Shown here: in pieces, positions 39,741-50,816 of the stretch
Layout: each line of letters begins with the position of its first letter
How positions within the stretch are numbered: the first letter of the stretch is position 1
Source of the DNA: Alphaproteobacteria bacterium
GTDB lineage: Bacteria > Pseudomonadota > Alphaproteobacteria > Sphingomonadales > Emcibacteraceae
Length of the DNA stretch: 64,000 nt
Direction: 5' to 3'
Assembly: GCA_002401455.1 (NCBI GenBank)
Contig: NVTE01000003.1
Coordinates: 69,187-133,186, forward strand
Notes under the pieces: model-generated
The model's database searches: none
What the model was told of the DNA's origin: nothing
The model's input: the letters and a program-made list of their open reading frames with translations, nothing else
Translations under genes and position numbers: made by a program

Positions 39741-40568
39741 ATGAATGATCCAGATCCACCATCCCCCTGGGGCCCCAGACCTGAAAAAAGACCGGGTCAA
39801 CATCAGGATGACAGGCAACAGCCAAAATGGGCTGCCCGTCACCCCAATGATGGGCCGAAAAAAAATGATAAGCCGAGAAAACCTCACAGGCGACAATCTC
39901 GACTTCCTGTCTTCCTGGTTGGGGTGATTGGCTTTCTGTTTATTCTGCTGATTGCAGCCTGGCTGATGCCTCCGGCTGAGGTCGGGGGAATTGCCATGGG
40001 CGGGTTAGTCTATGATGGCCTGTTGCTGGCCTTTGTCGGGGCGGGCCTGTGGGCCCATGTGCGCAGCTCGCCTGGTGTCGCCTTACGCCACCTGGCCAGT
40101 TGGGTGATTATATTCGGGGTTTTGGCGCTGGGCTATAGCCTGTGGACCGGGGGGGGGCGTCTGGGCGGCGAACTGGATACGGCCGCCGGGGTCAATGAGG
40201 GCGACAGCATTAGTTTCCGGGCGGATATCAGTGGACATTATTTTGTCCGGGCCGAAGTCAATGGTGTTGATATTATTTTTATGGTTGATACCGGGGCTAC
40301 GGATGTGGCTTTGACCCGGGAGGATGCCCGGGAAATCGGTTTTCACGTTGACCGGTTAAGCTATACCATGCCTTATAAAACCGCCAATGGGGTGGCGTAT
40401 GGTGCCCAGGTGCGGCTGTCTTCCATTGCGCTTGGGCCGATCTCGCAAAGAAATATAGCCGGGTCGGTGCTGCCGGAAGGATTGGAGTACTCCTTGCTTG
40501 GAATGAGTTTTCTGAATAAGCTTAGTGGATATAAAGTGGCCGGTGGTGTATTGACATTATATCCTTGA
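39741..40568 (+). CDS. Membrane-anchored retropepsin-like aspartic protease
   Basis: 275 residues. A basic, proline-rich N-terminus is followed by three hydrophobic helices (about 56-75, 88-106 and 119-136) and a C-terminal retropepsin-like domain with catalytic 'MVDTGATDVALT' (D183) and 'LLGMSFLNKLSGYKVAGGVL'. This is the TIGR02281-type clan AA family, common in Alphaproteobacteria; it should act as a homodimer outside the membrane. There is no ribosome binding site, and TATACT ends only seven bases before the ATG, so the message may be leaderless. Confidence 0.85.
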   Translation: MNDPDPPSPWGPRPEKRPGQHQDDRQQPKWAARHPNDGPKKNDKPRKPHRRQSRLPVFLVGVIGFLFILLIAAWLMPPAEVGGIAMGGLVYDGLLLAFVGAGLWAHVRSSPGVALRHLASWVIIFGVLALGYSLWTGGGRLGGELDTAAGVNEGDSISFRADISGHYFVRAEVNGVDIIFMVDTGATDVALTREDAREIGFHVDRLSYTMPYKTANGVAYGAQVRLSSIALGPISQRNIAGSVLPEGLEYSLLGMSFLNKLSGYKVAGGVLTLYP

Positions 40569-40618
40569 CCCCCCACATGATTTTATTGCAGTAAAAAAAT
40601 AAATAGCGAAAATACAAT

Positions 40619-41989
40619 ATGCCAAAAAATAACTTATGCCCCATTGAAAACAAACAGCAGCTGATTGACTATATCGCGTCAGGGTCCAAGCCGGAAAGCG
40701 CTTGGTCCATCGGCACGGAACATGAAAAATTCGGTTTTTGTGTCGAAAGCCTGCGTCCGGTCCCCTATGAGGGCGAGCGTAGCATCCATGCCATCCTCAT
40801 CGCCATGCAGGAATTTGGCTGGTCACCGATGATGGAAGGCGACACGATCATTGGCCTGCTCAAGGATGGCCAGTCGGTAACCCTTGAGCCCGGCGGGCAG
40901 CTGGAGCTTTCCGGTGCCATGCGCAAGACGCTGCATGAAACCTGTGGTGAAGTGGCTGATCATTTGAAACTGGCTAAGGCAGTCAGTGAGAAGCTCGGTA
41001 TTGGGTTTCTGGGCACGGGTTTTAATCCTAATACGGCGCGGGAAGATGTACCGATCATGCCCAAGGGCCGTTACGGCATTATGCTCAACTATATGCCCAA
41101 GAAGGGTAATCTTGGGCTGGATATGATGCTGCGCACGTCGACCATTCAGGTGAATCTGGATTATTCAAGTGAAGCGGATATGGTCAAAAAATTTCGGGTA
41201 TCTCTGGCCCTGCAACCTATTGCTACGGCGCTTTTCGCCGCCTCGCCCTTTACCGAAGGTAAGCCCAACGGTTATCTGAGCTATCGCAGCCACATCTGGA
41301 CCGATACCGATCCGGACCGTTGCGGCATTCTGCCCTTTGTCTTTGAAGAGGGCATGGGCTTTGAGGCCTATGTGGACCATGTGCTTGATGTGCCCATGTA
41401 TTTTGTTTACCGGGACGGAAAATATATTGATGTGGCCGGGCAATCCTTCCGGGATTTCCTGCGCGGTGAATTGCCGGGTTTGCCGGGTCAGAAGCCGATC
41501 ATGCAGGATTGGGAAGACCATATGAGCACCCTGTTCCCCGAAGTGCGTCTGAAAAAATTCCTTGAGGTGCGCGGCGCGGATGGTGGCACCGGCGGACGGA
41601 TCTGTGCCTTGCCCGCCCTGTGGACCGGCCTGTTCTATGACCAGACCAGCCTGGACGCGGCCTGGGACCTGGTCAAGGACTGGACGGCTGAAGATCATGA
41701 ATATCTGCGGGCCAATGTGCCAACCAAAGCGCTGGCGACAGAGTTCCGTCAGGGAACGGTCCTAGATGTGGCTAATCAGATGGTCGCCTTGTCATCAGAC
41801 GGCCTGAAACGCCGGGCGCGCCTGAATAGCACTGGCGAGGATGAACGGATATTCCTGAGCCCTCTGAAGGCCATTCTAACCAGTGGCCAAACGGTGGCAG
41901 AAGATATGCTGGCGCAATATTACAAACCGGTCAGTGAAGGCGGGTGGGGCGAAAAAATTGCCCCTATTTTTAAGGATTATGCCTTTTAG
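40619..41989 (+). CDS. gshA: Glutamate-cysteine ligase, plant/alphaproteobacterial type
   Basis: 456 residues. The family signature is clear: 'WSIGTEHEKFGF' near the start, 'LEPGGQLELSGA', 'GFNPNTAREDVPIMPKGRYG' and 'MLRTSTIQVNLDYSSEADMV'. It makes gamma-glutamylcysteine, the first step of glutathione synthesis. This type contains a redox-regulated disulfide in plants; conservation of those cysteines was not assessed. gshB is not in the window. Confidence 0.93.
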   Translation: MPKNNLCPIENKQQLIDYIASGSKPESAWSIGTEHEKFGFCVESLRPVPYEGERSIHAILIAMQEFGWSPMMEGDTIIGLLKDGQSVTLEPGGQLELSGAMRKTLHETCGEVADHLKLAKAVSEKLGIGFLGTGFNPNTAREDVPIMPKGRYGIMLNYMPKKGNLGLDMMLRTSTIQVNLDYSSEADMVKKFRVSLALQPIATALFAASPFTEGKPNGYLSYRSHIWTDTDPDRCGILPFVFEEGMGFEAYVDHVLDVPMYFVYRDGKYIDVAGQSFRDFLRGELPGLPGQKPIMQDWEDHMSTLFPEVRLKKFLEVRGADGGTGGRICALPALWTGLFYDQTSLDAAWDLVKDWTAEDHEYLRANVPTKALATEFRQGTVLDVANQMVALSSDGLKRRARLNSTGEDERIFLSPLKAILTSGQTVAEDMLAQYYKPVSEGGWGEKIAPIFKDYAF

Positions 41990-42025
41990 GGATAACAGCC
42001 TTTAAGACCTGATCTTGACCAGGGC

Positions 42026-42988
42026 CTAATCCAGCTTGTTGAGATCATCCAGCATGTCAAATTTATCCTGACAATTAATGATGCTCTGGGCCATTTCTTC
42101 CATCATGGTGAAATAAAGGTCAGGTCCTTTGTCCAGATACAATCCCAGGGGATCAACAATGTCAAAGCCGGCATTGGTCCCACTCATGACCACGGTCGCG
42201 ATGCGGGGGTGAGCGCCAGGGGTGCCTAAAACGCAGGTGACTTTCTTTTCTTTGGCCAGTTTTTTCAGGGCCTTGAGATGTTTGGCACTGGGGGACTGGT
42301 CAGATTTGAGCGTAATGGCCCCGATGCTTTTCAGGGCAAAGGATTTCTCAAAATACTGAAAGGCGTCATGATAGATGATCATGGGCTTCTGGCGTAGCGG
42401 GCGTAATTTCTCGCGGATATCTTCTTCCATCCGGTACAGTCGGGCAATGGTTTTCTGGGCATTCTGGACATAGGTCAGGCTGTTGTCCGGGTCCAGGTCG
42501 GACAGGGTTATTTCAATGACCTGAACCATGCGCCGGGCGTTGGCGGGGTCAAGCCAGATATGCAGGTCCTTTGCCCCTTTATCCTGCGCCTCCTCTTGGT
42601 CCACATTGTCGTCCTGGTACCAGATTTTTCTGGTCCGGTAGGGAATCAGGTTGATGCCTTTTTGGCGGGCCATGGGGACTGCCCTGAAATTTTTGTAGGT
42701 GCGCTTAAAAATTCTTTTCAGGAAAACTTCCATATCCGGATCGATATAGAAAATAACATCTGAGTCATGAATTCGCCTGATATTTGACGGTTTTAGTCGG
42801 TAAATATGGGGGTCCAGGCCACTATTGACCATGAGCTCCGGCGTGCCCCGATCACCCATTACACTGGCTACCAGGGAATAGAGTGGTTTAATGGTGGCAA
42901 TAACTTTTAAATTTTTCGCCTGGGTTTGCAGGCTGGTTGCGAGCAAAAAACAGAACGCAAAAATAAAGATAAAAGCTTTTTGAAACAT
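42026..42988 (-). CDS. ZnuA-like metal-binding periplasmic protein, orphan
   Basis: 320 residues with signal peptide 'FCFLLATSLQTQA'. It is a cluster A-I (TroA/ZnuA) binding protein; metal ligands H61, H143 and H207 are visible in 'LDPHIYRLKPS', 'DLHIWLDPAN' and 'IIYHDAFQYFE'. The His-rich loop of classical ZnuA is replaced by an acidic stretch (126-141). No permease or ATPase gene is adjacent, so it either serves a transporter elsewhere or has another periplasmic role. Zinc is the likely metal. Confidence 0.85.
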   Translation of the reverse strand: MFQKAFIFIFAFCFLLATSLQTQAKNLKVIATIKPLYSLVASVMGDRGTPELMVNSGLDPHIYRLKPSNIRRIHDSDVIFYIDPDMEVFLKRIFKRTYKNFRAVPMARQKGINLIPYRTRKIWYQDDNVDQEEAQDKGAKDLHIWLDPANARRMVQVIEITLSDLDPDNSLTYVQNAQKTIARLYRMEEDIREKLRPLRQKPMIIYHDAFQYFEKSFALKSIGAITLKSDQSPSAKHLKALKKLAKEKKVTCVLGTPGAHPRIATVVMSGTNAGFDIVDPLGLYLDKGPDLYFTMMEEMAQSIINCQDKFDMLDDLNKLD

Positions 42989-43166
42989 TTCAGGACTTCA
43001 TCACCAGGGGTTATCGTAATAATATAACATATGTGGTGAATGTGTGCTTCAAGTCAAGAAAATTTGTCTGGTTGATTTTTCGCCTTATTAATTCCCTATT
43101 TGTTTCGTATCTGATAAAGAGGTAGTTTAAAGTGAATAAATGGGTTGGCTCTTTGTCGGTTTGGCG

Positions 43167-43175
43167 TGCTATAGT
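43167..43175 (+). promoter_or_regulatory. Extended -10 element for bamD
   Basis: TGC followed by TATAGT, about 50 bases before the bamD start. A TTGGCT lies 19 bases upstream as a weak -35. The extended -10 makes it plausible. Confidence 0.4.
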
Positions 43176-43225
43176 TCGCCAGATTCGGGTTGAGACCCCT
43201 AAAAATAAGGTTACATGGGACAGGT

Positions 43226-44020
43226 ATGGTTTTGAGACATCGTTTATTAAAGGGTACATATAGCGTTAAGTCGTTGCTGCTTTCTTTTCTTGTTGTCGGG
43301 CTTCTGGGGGCATGCTCTGGTACGGACCGGCTTAAATATCAGGAACGCGATGTTACGGAACTGTATGAGAATGCCCTGGGGTATCTCAACAAGGGACAGT
43401 TCAAATATTCCGCCGTTGCTTTTGATGAGGTGGAACGCCAGCATCCCTATTCCTCCTGGGCCAGACGGTCCCAGCTGATGTCGGCCTATTCCTATTTTAA
43501 AGCCAATAAGCTGGATGAAGCTATTCTGTCAGCTGAGCGTTTTGTCTCGCTGCATCCGGGGAATAAAGACGCCGCTTATGCCTATTACCTGATCGGGATT
43601 TGTCATTATATGCAGATCGCCGACGTGCGCCGTGATCAGAAGGAAACCGAATTGGCGATGAGAGCCCTCAGCGAAGTGGTCCGCCGTTATCCTTTCTCAA
43701 AATATGCTACCGACGCCAAGATGAAGATTGATCTGACCCGGGACCACCTGGCGGGTAAGGAAATGAAAATTGGTCGTTTTTACCAGAAGAGGGATGAATA
43801 TTTTGCCGCCATTGGCCGGTTCAAGAATGTCATCACCAAATACCAGACCACAAGTCATGTGCCAGAAGCCCTGCACCGGTTGACGGAAGTCTATCTGGAA
43901 CTTGGTATTCTGCCTGAGGCCTATAAGGCGGCGGCAGTGCTCGGGGCGAACTATCCGAAAACGGAATGGTATCAATTTAGCTACGACCTGATGCAGAAAT
44001 ATAACGTACAAAAACCTTAA
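43226..44020 (+). CDS. bamD: Outer-membrane assembly lipoprotein BamD
   Basis: 264 residues from ATG 43226 (GGGACAGG upstream). The lipobox 'LLGAC' gives a lipidated mature N-terminus. TPR-type helices follow, with the hallmark 'YENALGYLNKGQFKYSAVAF' and 'VERQHPYSSWARRSQLMSAY' of BamD. It is an essential part of the BAM complex that inserts beta barrels into the outer membrane. Order bamD-recN-ligA is common in Alphaproteobacteria. Confidence 0.95.
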   Translation: MVLRHRLLKGTYSVKSLLLSFLVVGLLGACSGTDRLKYQERDVTELYENALGYLNKGQFKYSAVAFDEVERQHPYSSWARRSQLMSAYSYFKANKLDEAILSAERFVSLHPGNKDAAYAYYLIGICHYMQIADVRRDQKETELAMRALSEVVRRYPFSKYATDAKMKIDLTRDHLAGKEMKIGRFYQKRDEYFAAIGRFKNVITKYQTTSHVPEALHRLTEVYLELGILPEAYKAAAVLGANYPKTEWYQFSYDLMQKYNVQKP

Positions 44021-44044
44021 CAACCGGGGATTCATCGGTCCCAG

Positions 44045-45715
44045 ATGCTCAATAGTCTGACAATAAACAATATTGTTCTTATCGACCGTCTTCATATTGA
44101 ATTTGAGGACGGCCTTTGCGTGTTGAGTGGCGAGACCGGAGCCGGTAAATCCATATTGATGGATAGCCTGGGCTTGGCCATGGGCGGGCGCAGTGGCCGC
44201 GAACTTGTCCGTCACGGCACCGAACAGGCCAGCGTGATTGCTGATTTTCATATGCCGTCCCCCCATAATATATGGCCTTTCCTTGAAGATCAGGGCATCG
44301 CTTCCGAAGAAGATCAGATCATCCTGCGCCGGACCCTGACCCGGGATGGTCGCAGCCGCGCCTATATCAATGATCAGCCGGTCAGCATCGGCCTTTTGCG
44401 ATCTGTTGGGGATATGCTGGTCGAAATCCACGGCCAGCATGATGAGCGGGGCCTGCTCAATTCAGGCGGTCACCGTAAGGTACTTGATGACTATGGCCAG
44501 TATGCTGGCTTGACCGAAAAAGTCCGCAAATCTCATAAGAAACTGGCCCGCCTGGAGGACGACCTGAAGGCGGAACAGGATAAACTGTCCCAGGCCCAGC
44601 TGGATGAAGACTATATCCGCCATAATCTGGAGGAGCTGGGGGCACTGGCCCCGAAAGTTGGTGAGGAAAACCTGCTCGCCGATGAACGCAGCCAGATGAT
44701 GCAGGGCGAACAGATGTCGGAAGGTCTGAATGACATCCTGTCCAGCCTGCTCAGCAAAAATGGCGTTGAGGCGGCGCTGCGCTCGGTTACCCGGCGGGTC
44801 AGCCGCATGGCCGGTCAGGACGGCGGCGTGCTTGACCCTGTGGTTGGTTGTCTGGACCGGGCCGCCGATGAAACTTCGACCGCGATTATTTCTCTGGAAG
44901 AGACCCTGCGCAATATGGAATTTGACCCCCATGTGCTGGAAAATACTGAAGAACGACTTTTCGCCCTGCGGGCGGCGGCGCGCAAACATAAATGCATGGC
45001 CGACGACTTGCCGAACATCATTGCAGATTTCGAAGAGAAATTGCGCGCACTGGAATTCAGTGATGAGGAAGTTCATCGGCTGAAACAGGAAGTGGACGCG
45101 GCGCGGGAGGCCTTCCATAAGGCCATTGCCAAATTAACCGCTGCCCGTCTGAAAGCAGTGCGGGAACTGGACAAGCTGGTCAATAGCGAACTGCCGCCAT
45201 TGAAGATGGAAAAGGCCCGTTTCAAGACCGACGTGAGGCCGCTGGAGTCCGCAGACTGGGGCGCGGACGGTGGCGAGAGGGTAGAATTCCTGATTTCCAC
45301 CAATCCGGGAGCCCCATTCGGTGACTTGATCCGGGTGGCGTCCGGCGGCGAGTTGTCCCGGTTTATTCTGGCGCTGAAAGTTGTACTGGCCCGCAAAACC
45401 ACCGTACCGACCTTGGTCTTTGATGAGATTGACCGGGGGGTCGGCGGGGCGGTGGCCGATGCGGTCGGCGAGCGGCTGAAGCGGCTGGCGACTGAGGCCC
45501 AAATTCTGGTGATCACTCATTCGCCGCAAGTGGCGGCGCGGGGTGCCAGTCACTGGCTGATTGAAAAATCTGAAAAAGTGCCGGGCGGTGATGTCTTTAC
45601 CAATATTATTTCCCTGGATGATGCAGACCGGCAGGAAGAAATTGCCCGGATGCTGGCCGGGGCGCAAATTACAGATGAAGCCAGGGCCGCTGCGGCGAGC
45701 CTGATGCGGAACTAA
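44045..45715 (+). CDS. recN: DNA repair protein RecN
   Basis: 556 residues. An SMC-like ATPase: Walker A 'GETGAGKS' at 29-36, a central coiled coil, signature 'VASGGELSRFILALK', Walker B 'TLVFDEIDRGVGG' and 'VITHSPQVAARG'. It acts in double-strand break repair. It starts 24 bases after bamD and is probably co-transcribed. I did not find an SOS box, which in Alphaproteobacteria would be a GTTC-type motif. Confidence 0.96.
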   Translation: MLNSLTINNIVLIDRLHIEFEDGLCVLSGETGAGKSILMDSLGLAMGGRSGRELVRHGTEQASVIADFHMPSPHNIWPFLEDQGIASEEDQIILRRTLTRDGRSRAYINDQPVSIGLLRSVGDMLVEIHGQHDERGLLNSGGHRKVLDDYGQYAGLTEKVRKSHKKLARLEDDLKAEQDKLSQAQLDEDYIRHNLEELGALAPKVGEENLLADERSQMMQGEQMSEGLNDILSSLLSKNGVEAALRSVTRRVSRMAGQDGGVLDPVVGCLDRAADETSTAIISLEETLRNMEFDPHVLENTEERLFALRAAARKHKCMADDLPNIIADFEEKLRALEFSDEEVHRLKQEVDAAREAFHKAIAKLTAARLKAVRELDKLVNSELPPLKMEKARFKTDVRPLESADWGADGGERVEFLISTNPGAPFGDLIRVASGGELSRFILALKVVLARKTTVPTLVFDEIDRGVGGAVADAVGERLKRLATEAQILVITHSPQVAARGASHWLIEKSEKVPGGDVFTNIISLDDADRQEEIARMLAGAQITDEARAAAASLMRN

Positions 45716-47848
<2,133 letters not shown>

Positions 47849-47862
47849 GCTGAGGCCCGTTT

Positions 47863-48966
47863 TTAGACGGGAACCCTGATGCCGGCGGCTTCCAGAAGCG
47901 GCAGCACGGTTTCGGCAAAATAAGGCAGTTCTTCCGCATAATTGACGAAGGACAGAGTGGTTCCGGCGAATCCAGCTTCATGAAGCTTGATCAGGCCCTC
48001 GGCCACGACTTCCGGGGTGCCGACCAGAGGCACGCCGCCATGGCCACCCGCGAAGCGCTCGCGCAGGCCCTGAAGCATTTCTGGCGGGAAGGACTGGGCA
48101 TGTTGGAACATCAGGTTGATGATGTTGTCAACCGCCGCCCAATCAGCATTGTCGCAGGCGTAATATTGGTGGAAATCATCAGCTTCTTTCTGGGTCGGAC
48201 GGCAGACGATATAGGAAAAGGTCAGCATCTCGATGTCGCGACCTTTTGCCTGGGCCTGGGCCTTCAGGTCAATGATTTCCTGTTTTGATGTCTCATGCTC
48301 AATCATGGAGGTGAACAGGAAGTCGGCGTTTGACGTGGCAAAGTCACGGCCTTCGGCAGAACCGGCGGCATTGAAAATTGGCACAGAAGGCCGTACGGGC
48401 CGGGGGTCGCCGTAAGTGTCTTTCAGGGTGAAATACTTGCCATCCCAATTGAAGGGTTTTTCTTCGGTCCATAATTTAGACACGATATCAAACCACTCCT
48501 GACCATAGCCGTAACGGGTTTCATGGTCATCGGGCAGGTCCAGGCCAAAGGCTTCATATTCTGGTTTGTTCCAGCCGCAAACCACATTCAGGCCAGCGCG
48601 ACCCCCTGACATCTGGTCGATGGTGGCAATCTGCTTGGCGACAACACCGGGATGATTGAAGGCGGTATGGATGGTGGCAAAAACATTGATGTTTTCAGTT
48701 TTAGCCAGCAGGCCCGTGGCCCAGGTCATGGTTTCCAGAACACTGCCATGGAAATTGGTTTCGCCGCCGTACCCCACCCAACGGGCAATGGGCAGCAGGA
48801 AGTCAATACCGACTTTGTCAGCAATCTGAGCCATCTTGATATTATTTTCCCAGCTATTGACCCAGCGTTCTTCGATCTGGGTCACGGCCATGCCGCTGGA
48901 ACAATTGGCAGAAAATAAGCCAAGACGGAATTTGTTGCGGGTGAATAAACTATTCTGATCTGACAT
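47863..48966 (-). CDS. LLM-class flavin-dependent monooxygenase (RutA/SfnG/SsuD group)
   Basis: 367 residues of the luciferase-like TIM barrel. Segments such as 'ATIDQMSGGRAGLNVVCGWN' and 'PEYEAFGLDLPDDHETRYGY' match the group of RutA (pyrimidine ring opening), SfnG and SsuD (sulfone and sulfonate cleavage). The sequence alone does not choose among them, and no rut, sfn or ssu partner is adjacent. A two-component system needs a separate FMN reductase, also absent here. AGGAAAG precedes the ATG. Confidence 0.82.
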   Translation of the reverse strand: MSDQNSLFTRNKFRLGLFSANCSSGMAVTQIEERWVNSWENNIKMAQIADKVGIDFLLPIARWVGYGGETNFHGSVLETMTWATGLLAKTENINVFATIHTAFNHPGVVAKQIATIDQMSGGRAGLNVVCGWNKPEYEAFGLDLPDDHETRYGYGQEWFDIVSKLWTEEKPFNWDGKYFTLKDTYGDPRPVRPSVPIFNAAGSAEGRDFATSNADFLFTSMIEHETSKQEIIDLKAQAQAKGRDIEMLTFSYIVCRPTQKEADDFHQYYACDNADWAAVDNIINLMFQHAQSFPPEMLQGLRERFAGGHGGVPLVGTPEVVAEGLIKLHEAGFAGTTLSFVNYAEELPYFAETVLPLLEAAGIRVPV

Positions 48967-49099
48967 AATTAACTTTCCTGATATTTTGAAAATAAAGACT
49001 ATTTTTATTATTTAATAAGTTCTTTATATATAAAGTACAGTTTAAAACAACTATTAAATTGAACATTAAAATACATATAATCACCAAAATCCAAGTTTT

Positions 49100-49118
49100 C
49101 GGGGGTAAATTACCCCCG
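49100..49118. repeat. Perfect palindrome, possible operator or stem
   Basis: CGGGGGTAA-A-TTACCCCCG, nine pairs around one base. There is no T tract, so an operator is more likely than a terminator. Confidence 0.5.
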
Positions 49119-49127
49119 ACAGGCGAA
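49117..49127 (+). repeat. 11-base direct repeat, copy 1
   Basis: CGACAGGCGAA, overlapping the small hairpin GACAG-GCGAA-CTGTC (49118-49132). The same 11 bases recur at 49340-49350. Confidence 0.4.
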
Positions 49128-49163
49128 CTGTCATAGGGCCGTTATTGTTGAAATAGGCCTTCC

Positions 49164-49173
49164 ACTCCGGAGT
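49164..49173. repeat. Perfect 10-base palindrome
   Basis: ACTCCGGAGT, symmetric without spacer, third of the palindromes in this spacer. Confidence 0.35.
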
Positions 49174-49339
49174 AGTTGTTATATTGAAATCCTTTTAATT
49201 CAAAGAGTTAAGGTGGATTTTCTTTATTTAACCATGTGAATTATTAACAGCTGTTAACATTGCCATGCGTTTGGTGCATGGCCGTACTGCAAAAACATCC
49301 CCTACTCATTGTTTGTTTTATATCTTAAATATAGCTCAT

Positions 49340-49350
49340 CGACAGGCGAA
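49340..49350 (+). repeat. 11-base direct repeat, copy 2
   Basis: CGACAGGCGAA, 70 bases before the FMDL-repeat start codon. Confidence 0.4.
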
Positions 49351-49419
49351 TGACCGTCTGGGCGAAGAAAGTTAGAATTTTAGGTTCAACAGGTTTTTTT
49401 TAAATAAAAGGTAAGATCA

Positions 49420-49800
49420 ATGACAAATTTTGTATCAGGATACAATTTCATGGATCTGTTGAAGGACAAGGGTATTGCTCCTCAGACAGATGTAATTTCA
49501 AACAATGTAGGGTCCATTTTTAATGGACTGGTTGCTAAGCTGTCTTCGAAGATTGACGCACCCTTCGCCCATTATGACTTTATGGACCTCATGCATGACA
49601 ATGGATTCGTGCCAGAGCCGAGCAATGATAATGTAAAAGTATCATTGGATGTGAGCTCTCTGTTTAACGAATTGGTTGGTAAGTTGGCGGTTAGATTTGA
49701 ACCATCTGCAGAGCATCATGACTTCATGGATCTTATGCATGATAAAGGGTTCGTTCCGGCCCACAGCAATGATAACGGCCTGAATGTTCAAGTCGCTTAA
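49420..49800 (+). CDS. Unrecognised small protein with FMDL repeats
   Basis: 126 residues after AAGG at eight bases. No signal peptide, membrane helix or known domain. It is built of repeats: 'YNFMDLLKDKGIAPQ' (8-22), 'YDFMDLMHDNGFVPE' (52-66) and 'HDFMDLMHDKGFVPA' (100-114). Between them lies a second repeated segment, 'NVGSIFNGLVAKL' (29-41) and 'DVSSLFNELVGKL' (78-90). The period is about 46-48 residues, two and a half units. The last two FMDL units are followed by 'SNDN'. The repeats are too diverged for a recent slip, so they are maintained. It is monocistronic with its own strong terminator. No function can be named. Confidence 0.75.
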   Translation: MTNFVSGYNFMDLLKDKGIAPQTDVISNNVGSIFNGLVAKLSSKIDAPFAHYDFMDLMHDNGFVPEPSNDNVKVSLDVSSLFNELVGKLAVRFEPSAEHHDFMDLMHDKGFVPAHSNDNGLNVQVA

Positions 49801-49843
49801 CGGAATTAAGTTAAGTATAGTACCGTAAGATTATTGAGTTGCC

Positions 49844-49878
49844 CGTGATACCAGAGATGGGTATCACGGTTTTTTTTT
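49844..49878 (+). terminator. Strong terminator after the FMDL-repeat gene
   Basis: CGTGATACC pairs perfectly with GGTATCACG over seven bases and runs into a tract of nine T. It also lies beyond the convergent prmA end. Confidence 0.9.
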
Positions 49879-49889
49879 GTTTGCTGTCC

Positions 49890-50816
49890 TTATGAGGATT
49901 TATGACGCAGCATCAGGCTGTGCCATTCACCGCGCACATAGCGTTTGACCAGCTTCAGGCCCTGCTTGGCGTAGGCATCGCATACCGCCGCCTCCTGAGT
50001 CCCGAGCAGACCCGATAGGACCAAAGTGCCGCCCTTAGACAGGTTTTCAACAATGTCCGGGGCCAGGTCCTGAAGGGGTTTAGCCAGAATATTGGCGACA
50101 ATCACATCATAGGGTCCGGCCTGACCGAGACCGTTATCCGCAAAACCATCACTGGTCAGTGCCGCAATCCCCGCATGTCCTGAGGCGAGCCCGACCACGG
50201 CAATATCATTGGTTCGGGCGTTGAGGATGGTGGTTTCCGTGGCGATCTCATCAATATCACTGGCGACAATGGTGATGGGCCAAACGCGGCTCATGGCCAG
50301 GGCAAGCAGGCCCGAGCCACAGCCAAGGTCAAGGGCCGTTTTTGGCGCTTTGTCATTCTTAAGTTCGGCGGATAAATCGCCAATGGCCAGCAGGCAGCCA
50401 TGGGTTGTTTCATGCTGGCCGGTGCCAAATGCCTGCCCGGCTTCGACCAACAGGCTGATTTTATCAGCGGGGATTTTATCGGCATCATGGCTGCCGTAAA
50501 CAAAAAACAGGCCGGCATCCACCGGTTGCAGCAGTTTCTGTGATTCGGACACCCAGTCTTTGTCAACGATTTCTTCCAGGGTCATTTCGCTGAGGGCCAG
50601 GTCGAAGGTCGGCAGGATGTCGGTCAGTCTTTTCTGCAGAAGCGCTAGGTCAGGTTTATGGGTGAAAAAGGCTTCGACCAGGCGGATATCGTTGCCTTCC
50701 TCAATCTCGAAATCGGACAGGGTTGGAAAGTTTTCATCGTCCAGTCCATACATAATTTCCTGCGCCAGGGGGATCATATCCAGGGTTATTTTAAGTTCAA
50801 TTTTCCAGCTGGTCAT
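49890..50816 (-). CDS. prmA: Ribosomal protein L11 methyltransferase
   Basis: 308 residues from ATG 50816; the longer open frame upstream has no support. The methyltransferase core has 'FGTGQHETTHGCL', 'ALDLGCGSGLLALAMSRV' and the catalytic-loop 'VIVANILAKPL'. It trimethylates L11. The gene is at the end of its unit, converging on the FMDL-repeat gene. Confidence 0.92.
   Translation of the reverse strand: MTSWKIELKITLDMIPLAQEIMYGLDDENFPTLSDFEIEEGNDIRLVEAFFTHKPDLALLQKRLTDILPTFDLALSEMTLEEIVDKDWVSESQKLLQPVDAGLFFVYGSHDADKIPADKISLLVEAGQAFGTGQHETTHGCLLAIGDLSAELKNDKAPKTALDLGCGSGLLALAMSRVWPITIVASDIDEIATETTILNARTNDIAVVGLASGHAGIAALTSDGFADNGLGQAGPYDVIVANILAKPLQDLAPDIVENLSKGGTLVLSGLLGTQEAAVCDAYAKQGLKLVKRYVRGEWHSLMLRHKSS

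Larger units (their letters stand above)
48967..49419. other. Palindrome-rich 453-base spacer
   Basis: No gene is seen. It separates the divergent monooxygenase and FMDL-repeat genes. It is AT-rich but carries three perfect G+C-containing palindromes within 75 bases (49100-49173) and an 11-base direct repeat (49117 and 49340). It must contain both promoters; I could not place them with confidence. Confidence 0.5.
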
